A stretch of DNA of 64,000 nt from Gonocerus acuteangulatus. Lineage: Eukaryota; Arthropoda; Insecta; Hemiptera; Coreidae. The translations under genes were made by a program, and so were the position numbers. A model generated the notes under the pieces. The model worked only from the letters and a program-made list of their open reading frames with translations. It searched no databases and was not told where the DNA came from. The DNA lies in contig OX328123.1 of the NCBI GenBank assembly GCA_946811695.1, positions 15,846,538 to 15,910,537 of the forward strand, written 5' to 3'. Positions 45,164 to 55,376 of this stretch are shown piece by piece; position 1 is the stretch's first letter; the number at the start of each line of letters is the position of its first letter.

Positions 45164-46098
45164 GGTTCTTTTTGCGAAGACCACATCCAGTTACTTTTGA
45201 AGTAGCAGTAGTGATTGTTTCAGTGATTCAGCGCATGCGCATAACTCCTTTGCCTTCCTATTGGAGGATTCCGATGACCAATTGTATTGGTTCTTGCTGG
45301 GAGTAAAGTAACCTTCAACAGTGAATTAGCTTATGTTTATGAAAAAGCTCTGCTTATGTTAGTGAGAAAAAATGGGGGGTCTTTTTTAGAACAGGCTTGC
45401 CAGTGATTTTATAATGACATTTAGTATGATGACGCTCTATGATAGACTCCTATTTATGTGAGTACATGTGGAGGCAGAGAAACTCAAATGAAGATGTTTT
45501 TGATAAAATCCTTAAGGACCCATTTTGGGTCTTTTACAATTAGTTCGCGATGTTCCTAACAAAGAAAAAGCGATTGGTTTCTTACTCGGAAAAATTAATA
45601 GAATCCTATTAATTTTACCGAGTTGGATAGACTAGAGTGGCTAAAATTAATAGAATTCTATTAATTTTAGCGAGTTGGATTGACTGGAGTTATGATATCT
45701 TCTTGAGCGAGCGGAAACGCATAGCAAGTATGCCCATAATGCTTACTAAATGTAAAATATCCAAAAAGGGAGAGAGAGAAAGGGAATAAAATATGTGTGT
45801 TACAAATATCATTGTTTATGTTATCCTTCATAACCTGCAAAAGAGTTAACTTTAATGCTTAATAACTTTTTTCGTAGTTGAGAGAATTTATTTTGATCAT
45901 ATTAACCTTTTTATTAATAAATATTGCTTGCCATTATCTAATATGAATTATAACCGTAGATAACGTGTTAAGTAGTAACAGATAACTTGCAAAGAACCTA
46001 TTAGCTAATCAGTAAGCTTATCAGCGAGCACGAGTAACTGTTATAAATGACTACTGCTACTTCAAAAGTAACTGGATGTGGTCTTCGCAAAAAGACCC
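45164..46098. mobile_element. GGGTCTTTTTGCGAAG-TIR element, 935 bp, perfect TSD
   Basis: Left end GGTTCTTTTTGCGAAGACC, right end GGTCTTCGCAAAAAGACCC; 8-bp duplication ACTAATTC at 45,156-45,163 and 46,099-46,106. A perfect 32-bp palindrome lies at 45,640-45,671 (half GCTAAAATTAATAGAA). No transposase. Confidence 0.93.
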
Positions 46099-46151
46099 AC
46101 TAATTCTTCTCAATCAGCAAAAAATAATGAAGTTCTTGGTGATTTCATCGA

Positions 46152-46445
46152 AATTTATTGTGTAAAGTAAAATATGATGATTATCACAAACGAGATGCTG
46201 CATACGGGGAATTAGTGGACAAATTAAACGAAATAGATCCAAAATGTGATAATCTGTTGGCTCATATCTTTATTCGTTCAGGAGATGGATATGGGTCAAA
46301 TTTATTGTGGAAAGTAAAATATGATAATTATCACAAACGAGATGCTGCATAAGGGGAATTAGTGGACAAATTAAACGAAATAGATCCAAAATGTGATAAT
46401 CTGTTGGTTCATATCTTTATTCGTTCAGGAGATGGATATGGGTAA
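46152..46445 (+). pseudogene. MADF-domain segment, tandemly duplicated
   Basis: Two copies of a 147-bp (49-codon) unit read LWKVKYDNYHKRDAAYGELV and DKLNEIDPKCD, then LLAHIFIRSGDGYG. The W/K.K..DY..R..RD.AY.ELV.KL.E.DP pattern is that of a MADF (Myb-like DNA-binding) domain. The second copy has a stop at AA-stop-GELV. The duplication keeps the frame but doubles a single structural domain. Confidence 0.65.
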
Positions 46446-46655
46446 AATTTATTTCTCTGCAACCATTTCTTACGCCATTGTTTGCGTTTTTTCCGTTTTT
46501 TTTTTTTTTTTACTCAACCAAAAAATTACAGCAAATAAAGAGATATAAAGTAGATCATCTCCTGAAGGAAAACGGACAAACTTGTCAGGTATACCTGAAG
46601 AGTGTGGGTGACAGGTACCTTAGAGAACGAAAAACGAAAATAACGGTGGTTCAAA

Positions 46656-46658
<3 letters not shown>

Positions 46659-46733
<75 letters not shown>

Positions 46734-46735
46734 AT
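46659..46735. repeat. (GT)n then (TA)n microsatellite
   Basis: About 27 GT repeats with one GC interruption, then TA repeats. Confidence 0.95.
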
Positions 46736-46919
46736 CGCCCTCTCTAGGGCTCAAAAATGGTCCAATTTTGATGAAATTTAGTACTAAAATCATTCATCTA
46801 ATTTAAAAGGTCAAGTTCGTTAACCAGTAGAATCGGTCCACTGGAATAATGTTTTTGGACACGGAAGTCACGCGAAAAAAAAATCGTTACGCTTTCTTCA
46901 AGAACTTGCAAGCACTCGT

Positions 46920-47130
46920 TTTATGGGTTTCTTGGCCTAGAAAATGAATGAAACCATTTTAAAAGCGATATATGTAACTGTTTACGAGGAACTTTGATAC
47001 AAATACCTTTCCAATTTGGGTATTCAGAAACGATTAATTCAGTTGAAACTTGTTCAAGACGTTTGATATTCATCTAATCTAGGACAGATAAATTTTGATT
47101 CCGTTTCGAGTTAAAGAAGTACTGTAAATA
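46920..47130. repeat. Dispersed repeat shared with 32.5-32.7 kb
   Basis: GAATGAAACCATTTT, TTTGGGTATTCAGAAACGAT and AATTCAGTTGAAACTTGTTC match 32,518-32,690. Noncoding. Confidence 0.6.
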
Positions 47131-47134
47131 AAAC

Positions 47135-47237
47135 TCGTTCAATCGTTTGCTAATTGAATGCTATATACCAAGTTTCGTGACGAAAAAACAAAAACTCTGG
47201 CCGCTATCGTGTTAACAGACACATATATATATATGCA

Positions 47238-47295
<58 letters not shown>

Positions 47296-47435
47296 TATAT
47301 ATAAATTTTAAGGGGGGTCATTTTCGGTGTCTACTAGGTAGGATCGATAAAGATTTGAAGAAATTTTTCAAAAATTCCGTCATGAGTCCAACATCAATAG
47401 CTACTTTCCTTCGGAGGAAAGTGCTAAAAGAGAAC
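47135..47435 (-). repeat. Inverted twin of 25.64-25.91 kb repeat, with (TA)n
   Basis: CGTTTGCTAATTGAATGCTA, CTCTGGCCGCTATCGTGTTA, (TA)n at about 47,223-47,293, CTACTAGGTAGGATCGATAA and CTTTCCTTCGGAGGAAAG run in reverse order to 25,640-25,905. Confidence 0.85.
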
Positions 47436-47595
47436 TATTCATGTTTTTATTTTATTCATGTAGGATATTTTAAGCAAATTGTTCTGGAAAGCAGTCTACA
47501 CTACCCAAATTCTGAGGAAAGTGCTTAGTTATGCAGCTCCTGCGTGACGGACTTTTTTTTAAACTGGGTTTTGTCTCTGTTTACCTCACTTTTGG

Positions 47596-47711
47596 CACTT
47601 TCCTCCAAAGGAAAGTAGCTATTCAGGCTGGACGCATGACGGAATTTTTGAAAAATGTCTTCAAATCTTTATCGATCCTACCTAGTAGGCACACCCGTTA
47701 AAATTTATATA
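47596..47711 (+). repeat. Partial third copy of the 25.6-kb repeat
   Basis: CTTTCCTCCAAAGGAAAG, CATGACGGAATTTTTGAAAA and CGATCCTACCTAGTAGGCAC. The copy ends where the Helitron starts (47,712). Confidence 0.8.
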
Positions 47712-47975
47712 TCTAATATATAAACTTTTCGTATCACAGTGTTTGTAACCAAACTCCTCAGAAACGACTTGATATTTCGTAGGTCTGAGAATATGTTTTA
47801 TATCCCTAAGTGATAAGGATGGTACACCCCTATTTTTTATTTTGAACAAAATTGATTATTTTATTTATTTTTTTTTTTTTTTTTTTTTATGATGTGGGAT
47901 TAAAAAATTCACACAAAACGAAATTTTCACCCTTCTAACATCAATCCCCTTTTTTTTAATGGCGATATTAGTACT

Positions 47976-48728
47976 TTGATCATTTCCAACCCTTGGTGGT
48001 CGAAAACTGATCAATTATCACTCGATGAGTTATTCCCACCAGGCGTCTTTCGGTGTCACTTCTCAGCAAGTAAACAGCACGGAGTAAGGATGAGAACGAA
48101 GCCGGTATCCTGCCTTTCTCACACAATATGCTTTCTCTCACTCCCTATACAGCTTTCGGCTATTATTATTCCCACAGGTGTGCCAATAGATTTCAAACGC
48201 GTTCAATTTCCAATTAGATTGGCATTCGTAATGGCATGGGCGTATATAAGGGGGGGGGGGGGCTGAGGGGGCTGCAGCTCCCCCCGAAATTTTCATTTGA
48301 TGGTAAAAATGTGTCATAAAAACCTTAAAAAAAATTAAATAAGATCACTTAGTTACTAAAAAATAGTTTATTTTAGGTGTAATAGCGTTTTAGTTGGCTA
48401 AAACTATTCCAAGCTCCAAATTTTTCATATTCAATACCCCGGAAATGATCTCAGCCCCCCCCCCCCCGAAATTTTCCCAGCCTCTCCCGAAATTATTTCC
48501 TATATACGCCCATGCGTAATGGCAATCAAGGCCAGGATGTCTGTTTGTGGTTTAGATTTGGACACACCGTGTTTTTCATATTATACATGTTCTCGTGTGG
48601 GTAAACCTTCCAGTTTATGTGTGCTGGCTAAGGAGGGAAAACCAAAAATAATAATTGGAGAGTTCAGAGCACAACTAGACCAAGTCCATGTTATACAGTT
48701 TTCAGAAAATGAGTATTATTTGTTTTAA
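47976..48728 (+). pseudogene. Helitron helicase C-terminus, interrupted
   Basis: The frame reads IIPTGVPIDFKRVQFPIRLA then FVM; after the 280-bp MITE it resumes AIKARMSVCGLDLDTPCFS, then YYTCSRVGKPSSLCVLAKEG. This is the Pif1-type helicase end of Helitron RepHel proteins: FQFPI.LAFAMTINK(A/S)QGQ, VCGLDL, (VAC)SRVG.P..L.V. The INKxQGQ motif is degraded and residues between PCFS and CSRVG are deleted. Inactive. Confidence 0.85.
48235..48514. mobile_element. CATGGGCGTATA-type hAT MITE, 280 bp, perfect TSD
   Basis: Starts CATGGGCGTATATAAGG and ends CCTATATACGCCCATG; 8-bp duplication CGTAATGG at 48,227-48,234 and 48,515-48,522. Contains G12 and C14 runs with CTGAGGGGGCTGCAG. It interrupts the Helitron helicase. 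Confidence 0.95.
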
Positions 48729-49262
48729 TTGCAGAGACGTTGTATAAATCCTATTGGCCGGTAAAAGTCTTAAAAAGATTTGAACTTAAACACTGACATT
48801 ATTTATGTATAGCCTTGTTAATAAAATAGTTGTAAGGGAACAAAATAATGAAGTTAGGACTTAGTCTCCTGCAGCACTGAAAAGAGCCATTTTAGTAATA
48901 CTCTTCAATGAAATTACGACATAAAATGCCAAAAATGGACTTGGTCTAGTTGTGCACTGAACCCTCCAATTAGTGGAAGAGATATAATTTTGAATAAATT
49001 AGTTAAGGTAATAAAGTACATACAATGAATTAAAAAACATGGACGTTTTGTGTTTTGTTATTTTTATAGGCCGTCGACGTTCATGGCGCTCTATTATCCT
49101 TTTAGTCATAGACCATATCCACACACACTTACAATAAGTTAGTTGTTTTTTATTTGACTACCAAAATATTCGCTACAATTAATGTATTTGGCAAAACAAC
49201 GTTTGCCGGTTCAGCTAGTAGATAAATAAATTTACGCACTATACAAAACAAATGTATAAGGT

Positions 49263-49300
49263 TATAAACTTTTGTACTGAAAGACATTTTCACGTATTTT
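49263..49300 (+). promoter_or_regulatory. Candidate core promoter (TATA and initiator)
   Basis: TATAAAC at 49,263-49,269, and a TTTTCACG initiator-like sequence with its A at about 49,292, a spacing of 29-30 bp. It lies about 100 bp upstream of the ATG at 49,390. No TCAGT consensus, so moderate support only. Confidence 0.4.
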
Positions 49301-49389
49301 GTTTCTTATATTTGAAGAATCTGTCACATTTGCAGTGCTCTTAGTTCAGCGAGTGTGTGCTTTGTAACCTTACATTCGGTTAACAAAGA

Positions 49390-49528
49390 ATGTCTGCCCG
49401 CTGGAAAACAATGTTGGGTAGTTTGACAGCGCAGACAATTCGTTGTATTGTTTTTGTTTTCCTTCTTAATGTTGTTCCAGGAAGTTCGTATCCTCAGAGG
49501 AACGTACCGCTAAATGAACTTTTGGAAG
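49390..49528 (+). CDS. Secreted modular-exon gene, exon 1 (signal peptide)
   Basis: ATG at 49,390 opens 46 codons plus one base, ending at donor GAAG|GTATAT. The protein starts MSARWKTMLGSLTAQT, then a hydrophobic core IRCIVFVFLLNVV and a likely cleavage region near PGSS|YPQR: a classical signal peptide with a basic N-end (R4, K6). The mature start YPQRNVPLNELLE is polar. I chose this ATG because it gives the full signal peptide, is about 100 bp downstream of a TATA box, and continues in phase (phase 1) into exon 2. A second Met at codon 8 is possible. Product unrecognised; secretion is inferred from the signal peptide. Confidence 0.7.
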
Positions 49529-49661
49529 GTATATAATATAAAAATTAAAGTTATTTGTTGTAACATATTGTTTTCATTCTGTGCCATAAAATGAACGGAT
49601 TTTTGTTTTCTTTCAAGTTATCTATGCAATATTATGATGGTATATACCTGCACTTTTACAG

Positions 49662-49728
49662 GTATATTCGGGCACAAAGGCAGTTCAATGAAAGATGATC
49701 CAAGAAGGCAGCTCGACCTTGGTGAAGA
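49662..49728 (+). CDS. Secreted modular-exon gene, exon 2
   Basis: Acceptor CACTTTTACAG at 49,651-49,661; the 67-nt exon continues exon 1 in phase: GIFGHKGSSMKDDPRRQ, LDLGE. It ends GGTGAAGA|GTATGT, leaving two bases (phase 2). The intron before it is 133 nt, short as in many insect genes. The exon is charged and hydrophilic with an RR pair (possible processing site, inference). All later module exons begin with the one base needed to complete GA-A (Glu). Confidence 0.7.
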
Positions 49729-50452
49729 GTATGTTATACCTTTTAGTAGACTCATATTCATTACTTATTTTAAAAACAAATTGTTCTCAATAATCTTTGA
49801 ATAAATATTTATTTATTTTGTTTAACGATGCACCACTTTGAGGTGAATTGCATCGAGTAACTTTGTAGCTATATGCTGTTCATATGTTGTTATCCTACGC
49901 CAGTTAAGTATACTGTATTACTATTTACATATTAAAAAATAATAATAATAAAAAAAAAATATAATAAATAGAAAAAAAAATTCAACAATTGAAATATGAG
50001 ATAAATGATAAAATTATTTAATTTTTAAATAAAAGAATTATCAGAATTTTATATTTTGTCGTACAGGTTTACGGTTTTTAAATGTGTAAGTATGTCGTCA
50101 ATATGGTGGCTACTGTCAGTAAGTAGGGCAGTAATGTCTCGTGGTATGTCCAAATTTGTTATAAGATAATAAATATTTAATAAAAGCAGTTTATAAAGAT
50201 ATTTCATTGTAGCATGATTTCTTCACTTAAAACTATTATTAATTTAGGCTTTCTTTTCACAATGATGTTTAAGATCATTCTTTACTTATTTTTCTTAAAT
50301 AACCTTATTACTATAGAAGCTTACAATGGTAATATTAATGGAGGTATTAATAATGAGTTTAAATAATAAATAAACATATTCAAATAACAAGTGTTTTTTA
50401 TGTTTGGAAATCATATAATTATTTTGGTTAAATATTTGTCAGCAATATATAT

Positions 50453-50710
50453 ATCGCCCCTATCATGTCAAACTATCAAATATGAAAAATCTCGTATTTC
50501 AGTTTCAAGATTTAGCTCTTGGATTGTGGACGATACGGCTTATGGAAAATTGTCGCAACTCTAACCTCTTTAGAATAGCCTTTAATGCCTTAAATAAAGT
50601 ATCGAATAAGACCATTTTTCAATATATTACTTCATCAATGTATAGAATATATTCATTCTCTAGTTTGCTCCAATTTGCATATTTGATAGTTTGACATGGT
50701 AGGGACGATA
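50453..50710. mobile_element. Intronic MITE, about 258 bp
   Basis: TATCATGTCAAACTATCAAA at 50,461 is answered by the inverse TTTGATAGTTTGACATGGTA at 50,682-50,701, with ATCGCCCC/GGGACGAT outside, all next to a TA-rich target. No coding. Confidence 0.75.
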
Positions 50711-51473
50711 TGTTCGCATATGTTTAGGAATTTTATGTTATATTTATATTGATGCATATCCAAAGAAAATTTCATTCTATTATATTAAGAAGAAAGTATA
50801 AAATTTGTAACAGAAAAAATAATTATAAAAGTAACAAGACGTAATAAGTCAGTAGCAAATCAATTTTTCCACCAACTATGTTAATTTTGCATTGATGTTC
50901 TTGGAATATTACAATAAAAATGATTACATTTGCAGAGTTATTTCAAACATTAGAAATGTTTTGGAATTGTTTTCTTTATCAGAAACAATTCCGTTTTTGA
51001 ATGACAAAATTTATTAAAAAGGGAACGGACCAGCATATTAATAAACCAGAAAATGTCCTTGAAAAACATGAATTGTAGTTAGAATCTTCGCACAAATTAA
51101 TGATTATTAAAAAAGAAGTGTAAACATAATGTAAATAACTTTTGAAGAAATAGAAATTAAAATATTCTATGTCAAATTAGAAATCATTGATTAGGTAACA
51201 ATTGTATTATATCTGTAGGCAATTAATTTATTCAAAAGTTTGAGGATGTTAGAGATAAATTTAATAAGATTGAATCCCACAGTCTGAACTATGGCAATTT
51301 ATCTAGTAAAATATAATTATAATTATATTCGGGATTTGTTTGAAATAAGCCCTAATAATAATGAAGGATCATTTGTAAACATTAATAAAAACTTATAAAA
51401 TAATGAAATTTCCATTTACTTTATAATAAAGAGCAAAACGGAAGTTTTTAATTTATATTTCAGAAACCAAACA

Positions 51474-51485
51474 AGGTGAGAATAA
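51474..51485 (+). CDS. Candidate 12-nt microexon
   Basis: A good acceptor (TTTTTAATTTATATTTCAG) and a good donor (GTGAGA) enclose only AAACCAAACAAG. Placed after exon 2 it would keep the phase-2 frame (adding ENQT and the start of Arg) and join to the 58.8-kb exon without a stop. Length alone makes chance likely. Confidence 0.2.
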
Positions 51486-51764
51486 AGTAAATTCTATTCA
51501 AAATAATTTGAATTTTTGAGAAATAGCACACTCAATTTTTTTGGGGGAGAAATCCTTGATTAAGGTAAATAAGATATGATATATTAAGACCGGGAAATAT
51601 CTTGGTAAAAGTTAGTAGCCAGACTGTAAGTAGAGCCAAATGGCAAAAATGAAGTGTGCATGCCACCCGACTTTAGTCCGCCTGGAGTGAAACGCGACCT
51701 TGCCTAGCCACACAGAGTATAGCGCCACTACTTTAGTCAACTGTTAGGGTTAATATACATAGTA

Positions 51765-53033
51765 AGGTCCATAAGTTTCCGGCCTGTCCTGCTTCCCCTC
51801 CTTCAAACGTGCCGGGACCTGCACGCCTATGCAGGTCCATGCCTGCTCACTCCATACCCATGGCCTGCACTTCCTCAGTCTTGTCAGTCAGTGTCCAGCC
51901 TTGAAGGAAACTCCCCATTTTTACAATGTTCAAACTCAAGTACCGTGCGGTAATTAATTTCTTTTGTAAAGATGGTCTTACTCCTGCGTAAATTAAAGAG
52001 CGCTTGGATTGTGTATACGGGCAGTCCTCCCCCTCGTATTCCACAGTGAAAGAATGGGCAAAATTATTTAAGTTAGGGAGAGAAAGTTTAGAAGATGACC
52101 CACTTCCCGGTCGCCCATTGGAAGCTGTCACTTCTGAAACAATCCAACTTGTGGAATCTGAATTGCTGTCTGACCGGCGAATAAAAACCAAGGAAATAGC
52201 AGCAAGGTTAGGGCTTTCAAAAACAAGTGTTTGAGGATCACCAAAGAACATTTGCATATGAATAAGGTTAGTGCAAGATGGGTTCCAAATATTCTTTCAG
52301 CTGCTCAAAAACAGGAACGAGTTCACTGCTGCAATGAATTTTTACACGAGTATAATGCCGACCCAAGGAATTTTTTGGACTCAATTGTAACTGGGGATGA
52401 GACAATGGTTCTATATTATGACCCACTCAGCAAAAGAGAGTCCAAGGAATGGAGAAGACCAGGAGAAGCGCCTCCTTTAAAGGCAAAAGTCACGCAGTCA
52501 ACAAAAAAGGTAATGGCCACAATTTTTTGAGACTGTAAAGGAATACTACTGATAGATTTTAAAGAAAGGAATACCACAATGAATGGTGAGTATTATGCAG
52601 CCCTACTTCACCGGTTACGAGACGCCATTAAAGAGAAGAGGTGAGGGAAGTTAAGCAGAGGTGTCCGCCTCCTTCACGACAATGTCTCTGTCCACACAGC
52701 ATTGATTTCCAAGGCCGCTGTGAAGGACTGTGGATTCCAAGAAATCTCTCATCCACCCTACAGCTCAGACTTGGCCCCTAGCGATTTCTACCTTTTCTCA
52801 AAGTTAAAATCTGACCTTCATGGAAGGCGATTTAACACCGACAAAGAGCTCCAAGCAGCAGTGGAAGACCATTTTTTTAACAAAGAAGAAAATTATTTTT
52901 TTCATGGTATAGAAATATTGCCAAAGCGTTGTATTAAGTGTGTTGAACTTAGAGGAGAATATATTGAAAAACAGTAAAACCAGTTTTTTTCTTTCACCTT
53001 CCCTTCTATCCCAGGCCGGAAACTTTTGGACCT
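51765..53033 (+). mobile_element. Full-length but dead mariner, 1.27 kb
   Basis: TA at 51,763-51,764 and 53,034-53,035. Left TIR AGGTCCATAAGTTTCCGGCC, right TIR GGCCGGAAACTTTTGGACCT. Typical mariner size. It carries one transposase frame with several lesions and lies in intron 2 of the modular-exon gene. Confidence 0.92.
51926..52977 (+). pseudogene. mariner transposase, multiply disabled
   Basis: ATG at 51,926: MFKLKYRAVINFFCKDGLTP, then a TAA at codon 22. The DNA-binding region includes YSTVKEWAKLFKLGRESLED, DPLPGRP and a second helix-turn-helix IAARLGLSKTSV. A frame change near 52,230 follows. The catalytic core shows TGDETMVLYYDP (first Asp), HDNVSVHTA (second Asp) and PPYSSDLAPSDFYLFSKLK with the last Asp: the mariner D,D34D arrangement. 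TGA at about 52,528 and 52,642 also break it. C-terminus RCIKCVELRGEYIEKQ is intact. It once cut and pasted DNA at TA; now inactive. Confidence 0.92.
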
Positions 53034-53288
53034 TACCTCGTATATGTATGGGTTTATTAATTAATAAATTAGTGACGGCCACAATGTATGTATGTATACA
53101 ATATTTAATACAACTCTTGCAATAAAACATCTACTTACAGACTGCAAGAGACGTCGTTACCTGAATATAAAATACAATTTTAAAGAATTGCACAATTAAG
53201 ACAACCTGTCGATACACTCAATTCTACATTACTTATTCAATATTGGAATATATTACCTCATTTGAATGCAACCAATCTTATAGTGTGC

Positions 53289-53375
53289 TTCCTCCCTCCC
53301 TCCATAGGGAAGAAACCCGCTTATGAGGTTGACCTCATGACGCAATCCCGAAGTGCCAACTATAAAATTTCATGT
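53289..53375. repeat. CCTCCCTCCATAGGG dispersed repeat
   Basis: CTCCCTCCATAGGGAAGAAA, CCCGCTTATGAGGTTGACCT and GACGCAATCCCGAAGTGCC match 10,775-10,845. Confidence 0.7.
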
Positions 53376-53521
53376 TTCAGAAGACATAGATCACGAAAGT
53401 AACAGAGGTTCAAATTTGTAAATGGGCTGATTTTAATAAAATGTCGTACAAAAAATACTTTGTGTGATTTTAAAGGCCCAGTTCGTTAACCAGCAAAATC
53501 CGTCCATCAGAAGAAGGTACT

Positions 53522-54535
53522 TTGGGCGAAATGTGGGCAATTTCTAAATTATCTTACGATGGAGTCCTTCGAAGACTTGACTATTCTATTGATGTTATAT
53601 TGACAGAACATACTCCTTGTGTACCTTCTCCTAATAACCTTCATGATAACATACAGCATACCAAAGTCATTGTTATAGGCTCCCCATCCCTCATAAGTTC
53701 TACTTCCCCTTTTCCAGCCCTTTACCTTAACAGCATCCCTATAAAATATTGTAAATCAGTTAAAAATCTTGGGATCATATTTGATCAGAACCTTTCCTGG
53801 AAAAATCATATGTCCCAAATTTCCCGTCGGTCCATATTTATCCTGAGACAGCACAACCTCTCCCGCCATCTCCTGCCAACAAAGACCCGTCAACTCCTCG
53901 TAACTTCCCTATTATTCCCCCAGTTTGACTATGGTTGTTTGGTGTACGGTGGACTTTCTGGCGATCTCGAGGCAAAACTCAAACGCCTCATGAACTGTTT
54001 CATTCGTTTTATCCTCGGGATCCCCAGAGACTCCCACATATCACATTTCTACCAGGAGCTAAATTGGCTATTCCCTCTTTATCGTCGTCAGTACTTCCTC
54101 GGCTCAGTCCTTTACCAAGTAATTCAATCCCGTAGACCTTCTTATATTTTTCAACTTCTTAAATTTAAATCCTCGGTTCACTCCCGTAACACCCGATCTC
54201 TTCCTTCCGATCTTTATATTCCTTCCCACCGAACAGCAATATTCGAAAAATCGTTTGTCGCCCGTGCCACCTCGCTATGGAATTCCTTACCTCTGTCTGT
54301 CCGCCATTCTACCAACCTTGAAACCTTTAAATCCCGACTCTTCCACCACCTTCTATCCCTCCAAGTTTTACCCAACACCTAGTCTATATTGAAGCTGTAC
54401 ACTATATACTGATTCTGATAGCATTTATAAGTTTTTAAGTTTATACGTAAAATTCAAAATTATTTTGTAATTTCAAAATTATTCCTATGGGACTTCTGTC
54501 CCGGAATAAGAATAAAACTTTTCATTCATTCATTC
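53522..54535 (+). pseudogene. LINE 3' part, RT C-terminal region and tail
   Basis: A 286-codon open frame (to 54,382) holds the post-palm RT region of a CR1/Jockey-like LINE: SVKNLGIIFDQNLSWKNHM, RQLLVTSLLFPQFDYGCLVY, LYRRQYFLGSVLYQVI and TSLWNSLPLSVRHSTNLETF. It lacks the endonuclease and the YADD palm, so it is 5'-truncated. A 3' UTR of about 135 bp ends TTTTCATTCATTCATTCAT, like the CATT repeat at the end of the 17.3-kb LINE. The long open frame suggests a fairly recent insertion. In intron 2 of the modular-exon gene. Confidence 0.85.
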
Positions 54536-54919
54536 ATACAAGTTTCTTAGAAGGCAAGTACTGAAAGATTTGTTACATGACTAAATTAAGGTGTAAATCG
54601 CCTTGAAACGGAACATGACTACTGGATAAGATAATAAACTGAATTCTTTCCTTTGAATATTTTCTTGCGCTCTGTTAAATTGTTCATTCTTGTGTAAATA
54701 TCTATTGTAAATTTAAATTATTATGCATGCTCTGCTCTAATCTTTTTGCATGTAGTTCTACAAGTATTTTGTAACATATTAGCATGAGATACTTTGTACT
54801 GACATTCATTTTCTAATTAGCTCGATAAAGATTGGGCTGCGTATAAGAAATAAACTCATGGGGTAATATGGATAGTTTAGTAGCCCACATAATGCATGTT
54901 TTATCTATTTCATTTACAG

Positions 54920-54975
54920 AGACCTAACCCCGGAAATCTGGATGATACAGAACAACCTGCTTCTCATCGTGAATT
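54920..54975 (+). pseudogene. Broken module exon (duplicate with 22-nt net deletion)
   Basis: Acceptor ATTTCATTTACAG and donor GTAAAATAATT match those of the 62-kb exon, including flanking intron text (ATAATGCATG upstream). The exon is 56 nt where its relatives are 78. In the expected phase it begins EDLTPEIW (compare EDSSQESW), but after that only another frame resembles the module (DTEQPASHRE versus VTIEKPHQYGE). Included after exon 2 and before the 58.8-kb exon it would create TAG at the junction. It is thus a dead exon or an inclusion-dependent stop. Confidence 0.55.
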
Positions 54976-55376
54976 GTAAAATAATTTTCATCGCACTGTG
55001 TAATATGCATTGAGATCTAAGAATTTGTTCTTAACTATTTCATTGTGTGACAATCATCTCCTCCCGGCCTTGTGAGCCTTCCCAGGTTTTTCATGAGCTA
55101 TATATCCATTCTGCTTGTTGTGGCTGTATTCATTCCAACTTGCTCTTTATTTTATTTATTTTTATTACATTCTATAAATTACTTTATTCGTTTTCATGAA
55201 TTTTCAAGGGATTTGGAAGTCCACTGGCTCTTATGCAAAAGCAATAAATATTTTTGAACTGAATAATAAATACCATAATGTTAACAAAATTACTTCTATG
55301 AACAACAACCTGATACATATATTAAATAAAACAATGTTTGATCAGTTGTTCTTAATTATTATTCAGAAAACATATA

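Larger units (their letters stand above)
44770..46620 (+). pseudogene. MADF-domain gene relic (PIF/Harbinger-like?), broken by two insertions
   Basis: ATGTCGCAAAGAAATAATAG at 44,950 opens MSQRNNRKGVD. A Penelope-type repeat (44,987-45,155) and a TIR element (45,164-46,098) interrupt it. It resumes as TNSSQSAKNNEVLGDFIEIY at about 46,099. Flanks hold TCAGGTACACCTG-type palindromes (44,779; 44,856; 46,589) that could be the ends of an element. MADF proteins accompany PIF/Harbinger transposases, so this may be a transposon accessory gene; a host MADF retro-copy is the alternative. Confidence 0.4.
47712..49218 (+). mobile_element. Helitron (family C), 1.5 kb, with helicase remnant
   Basis: Starts TCTAATATATAAACTTTTCG, then CACAGTGTTTGTAACCAAAC (the conserved Helitron 5' region). 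Ends TTTGGCAAAACAACG-TTTGCCGGTTCAG-CTAG, followed by T. It carries the end of a Helitron helicase, interrupted by a hAT MITE. It ends 45 bp before the TATA box of the downstream gene. Confidence 0.9.

Noticed and set aside
52804..53130. A minus-strand protein
   Set aside because: Antisense shadow of the mariner transposase end and its TIR.
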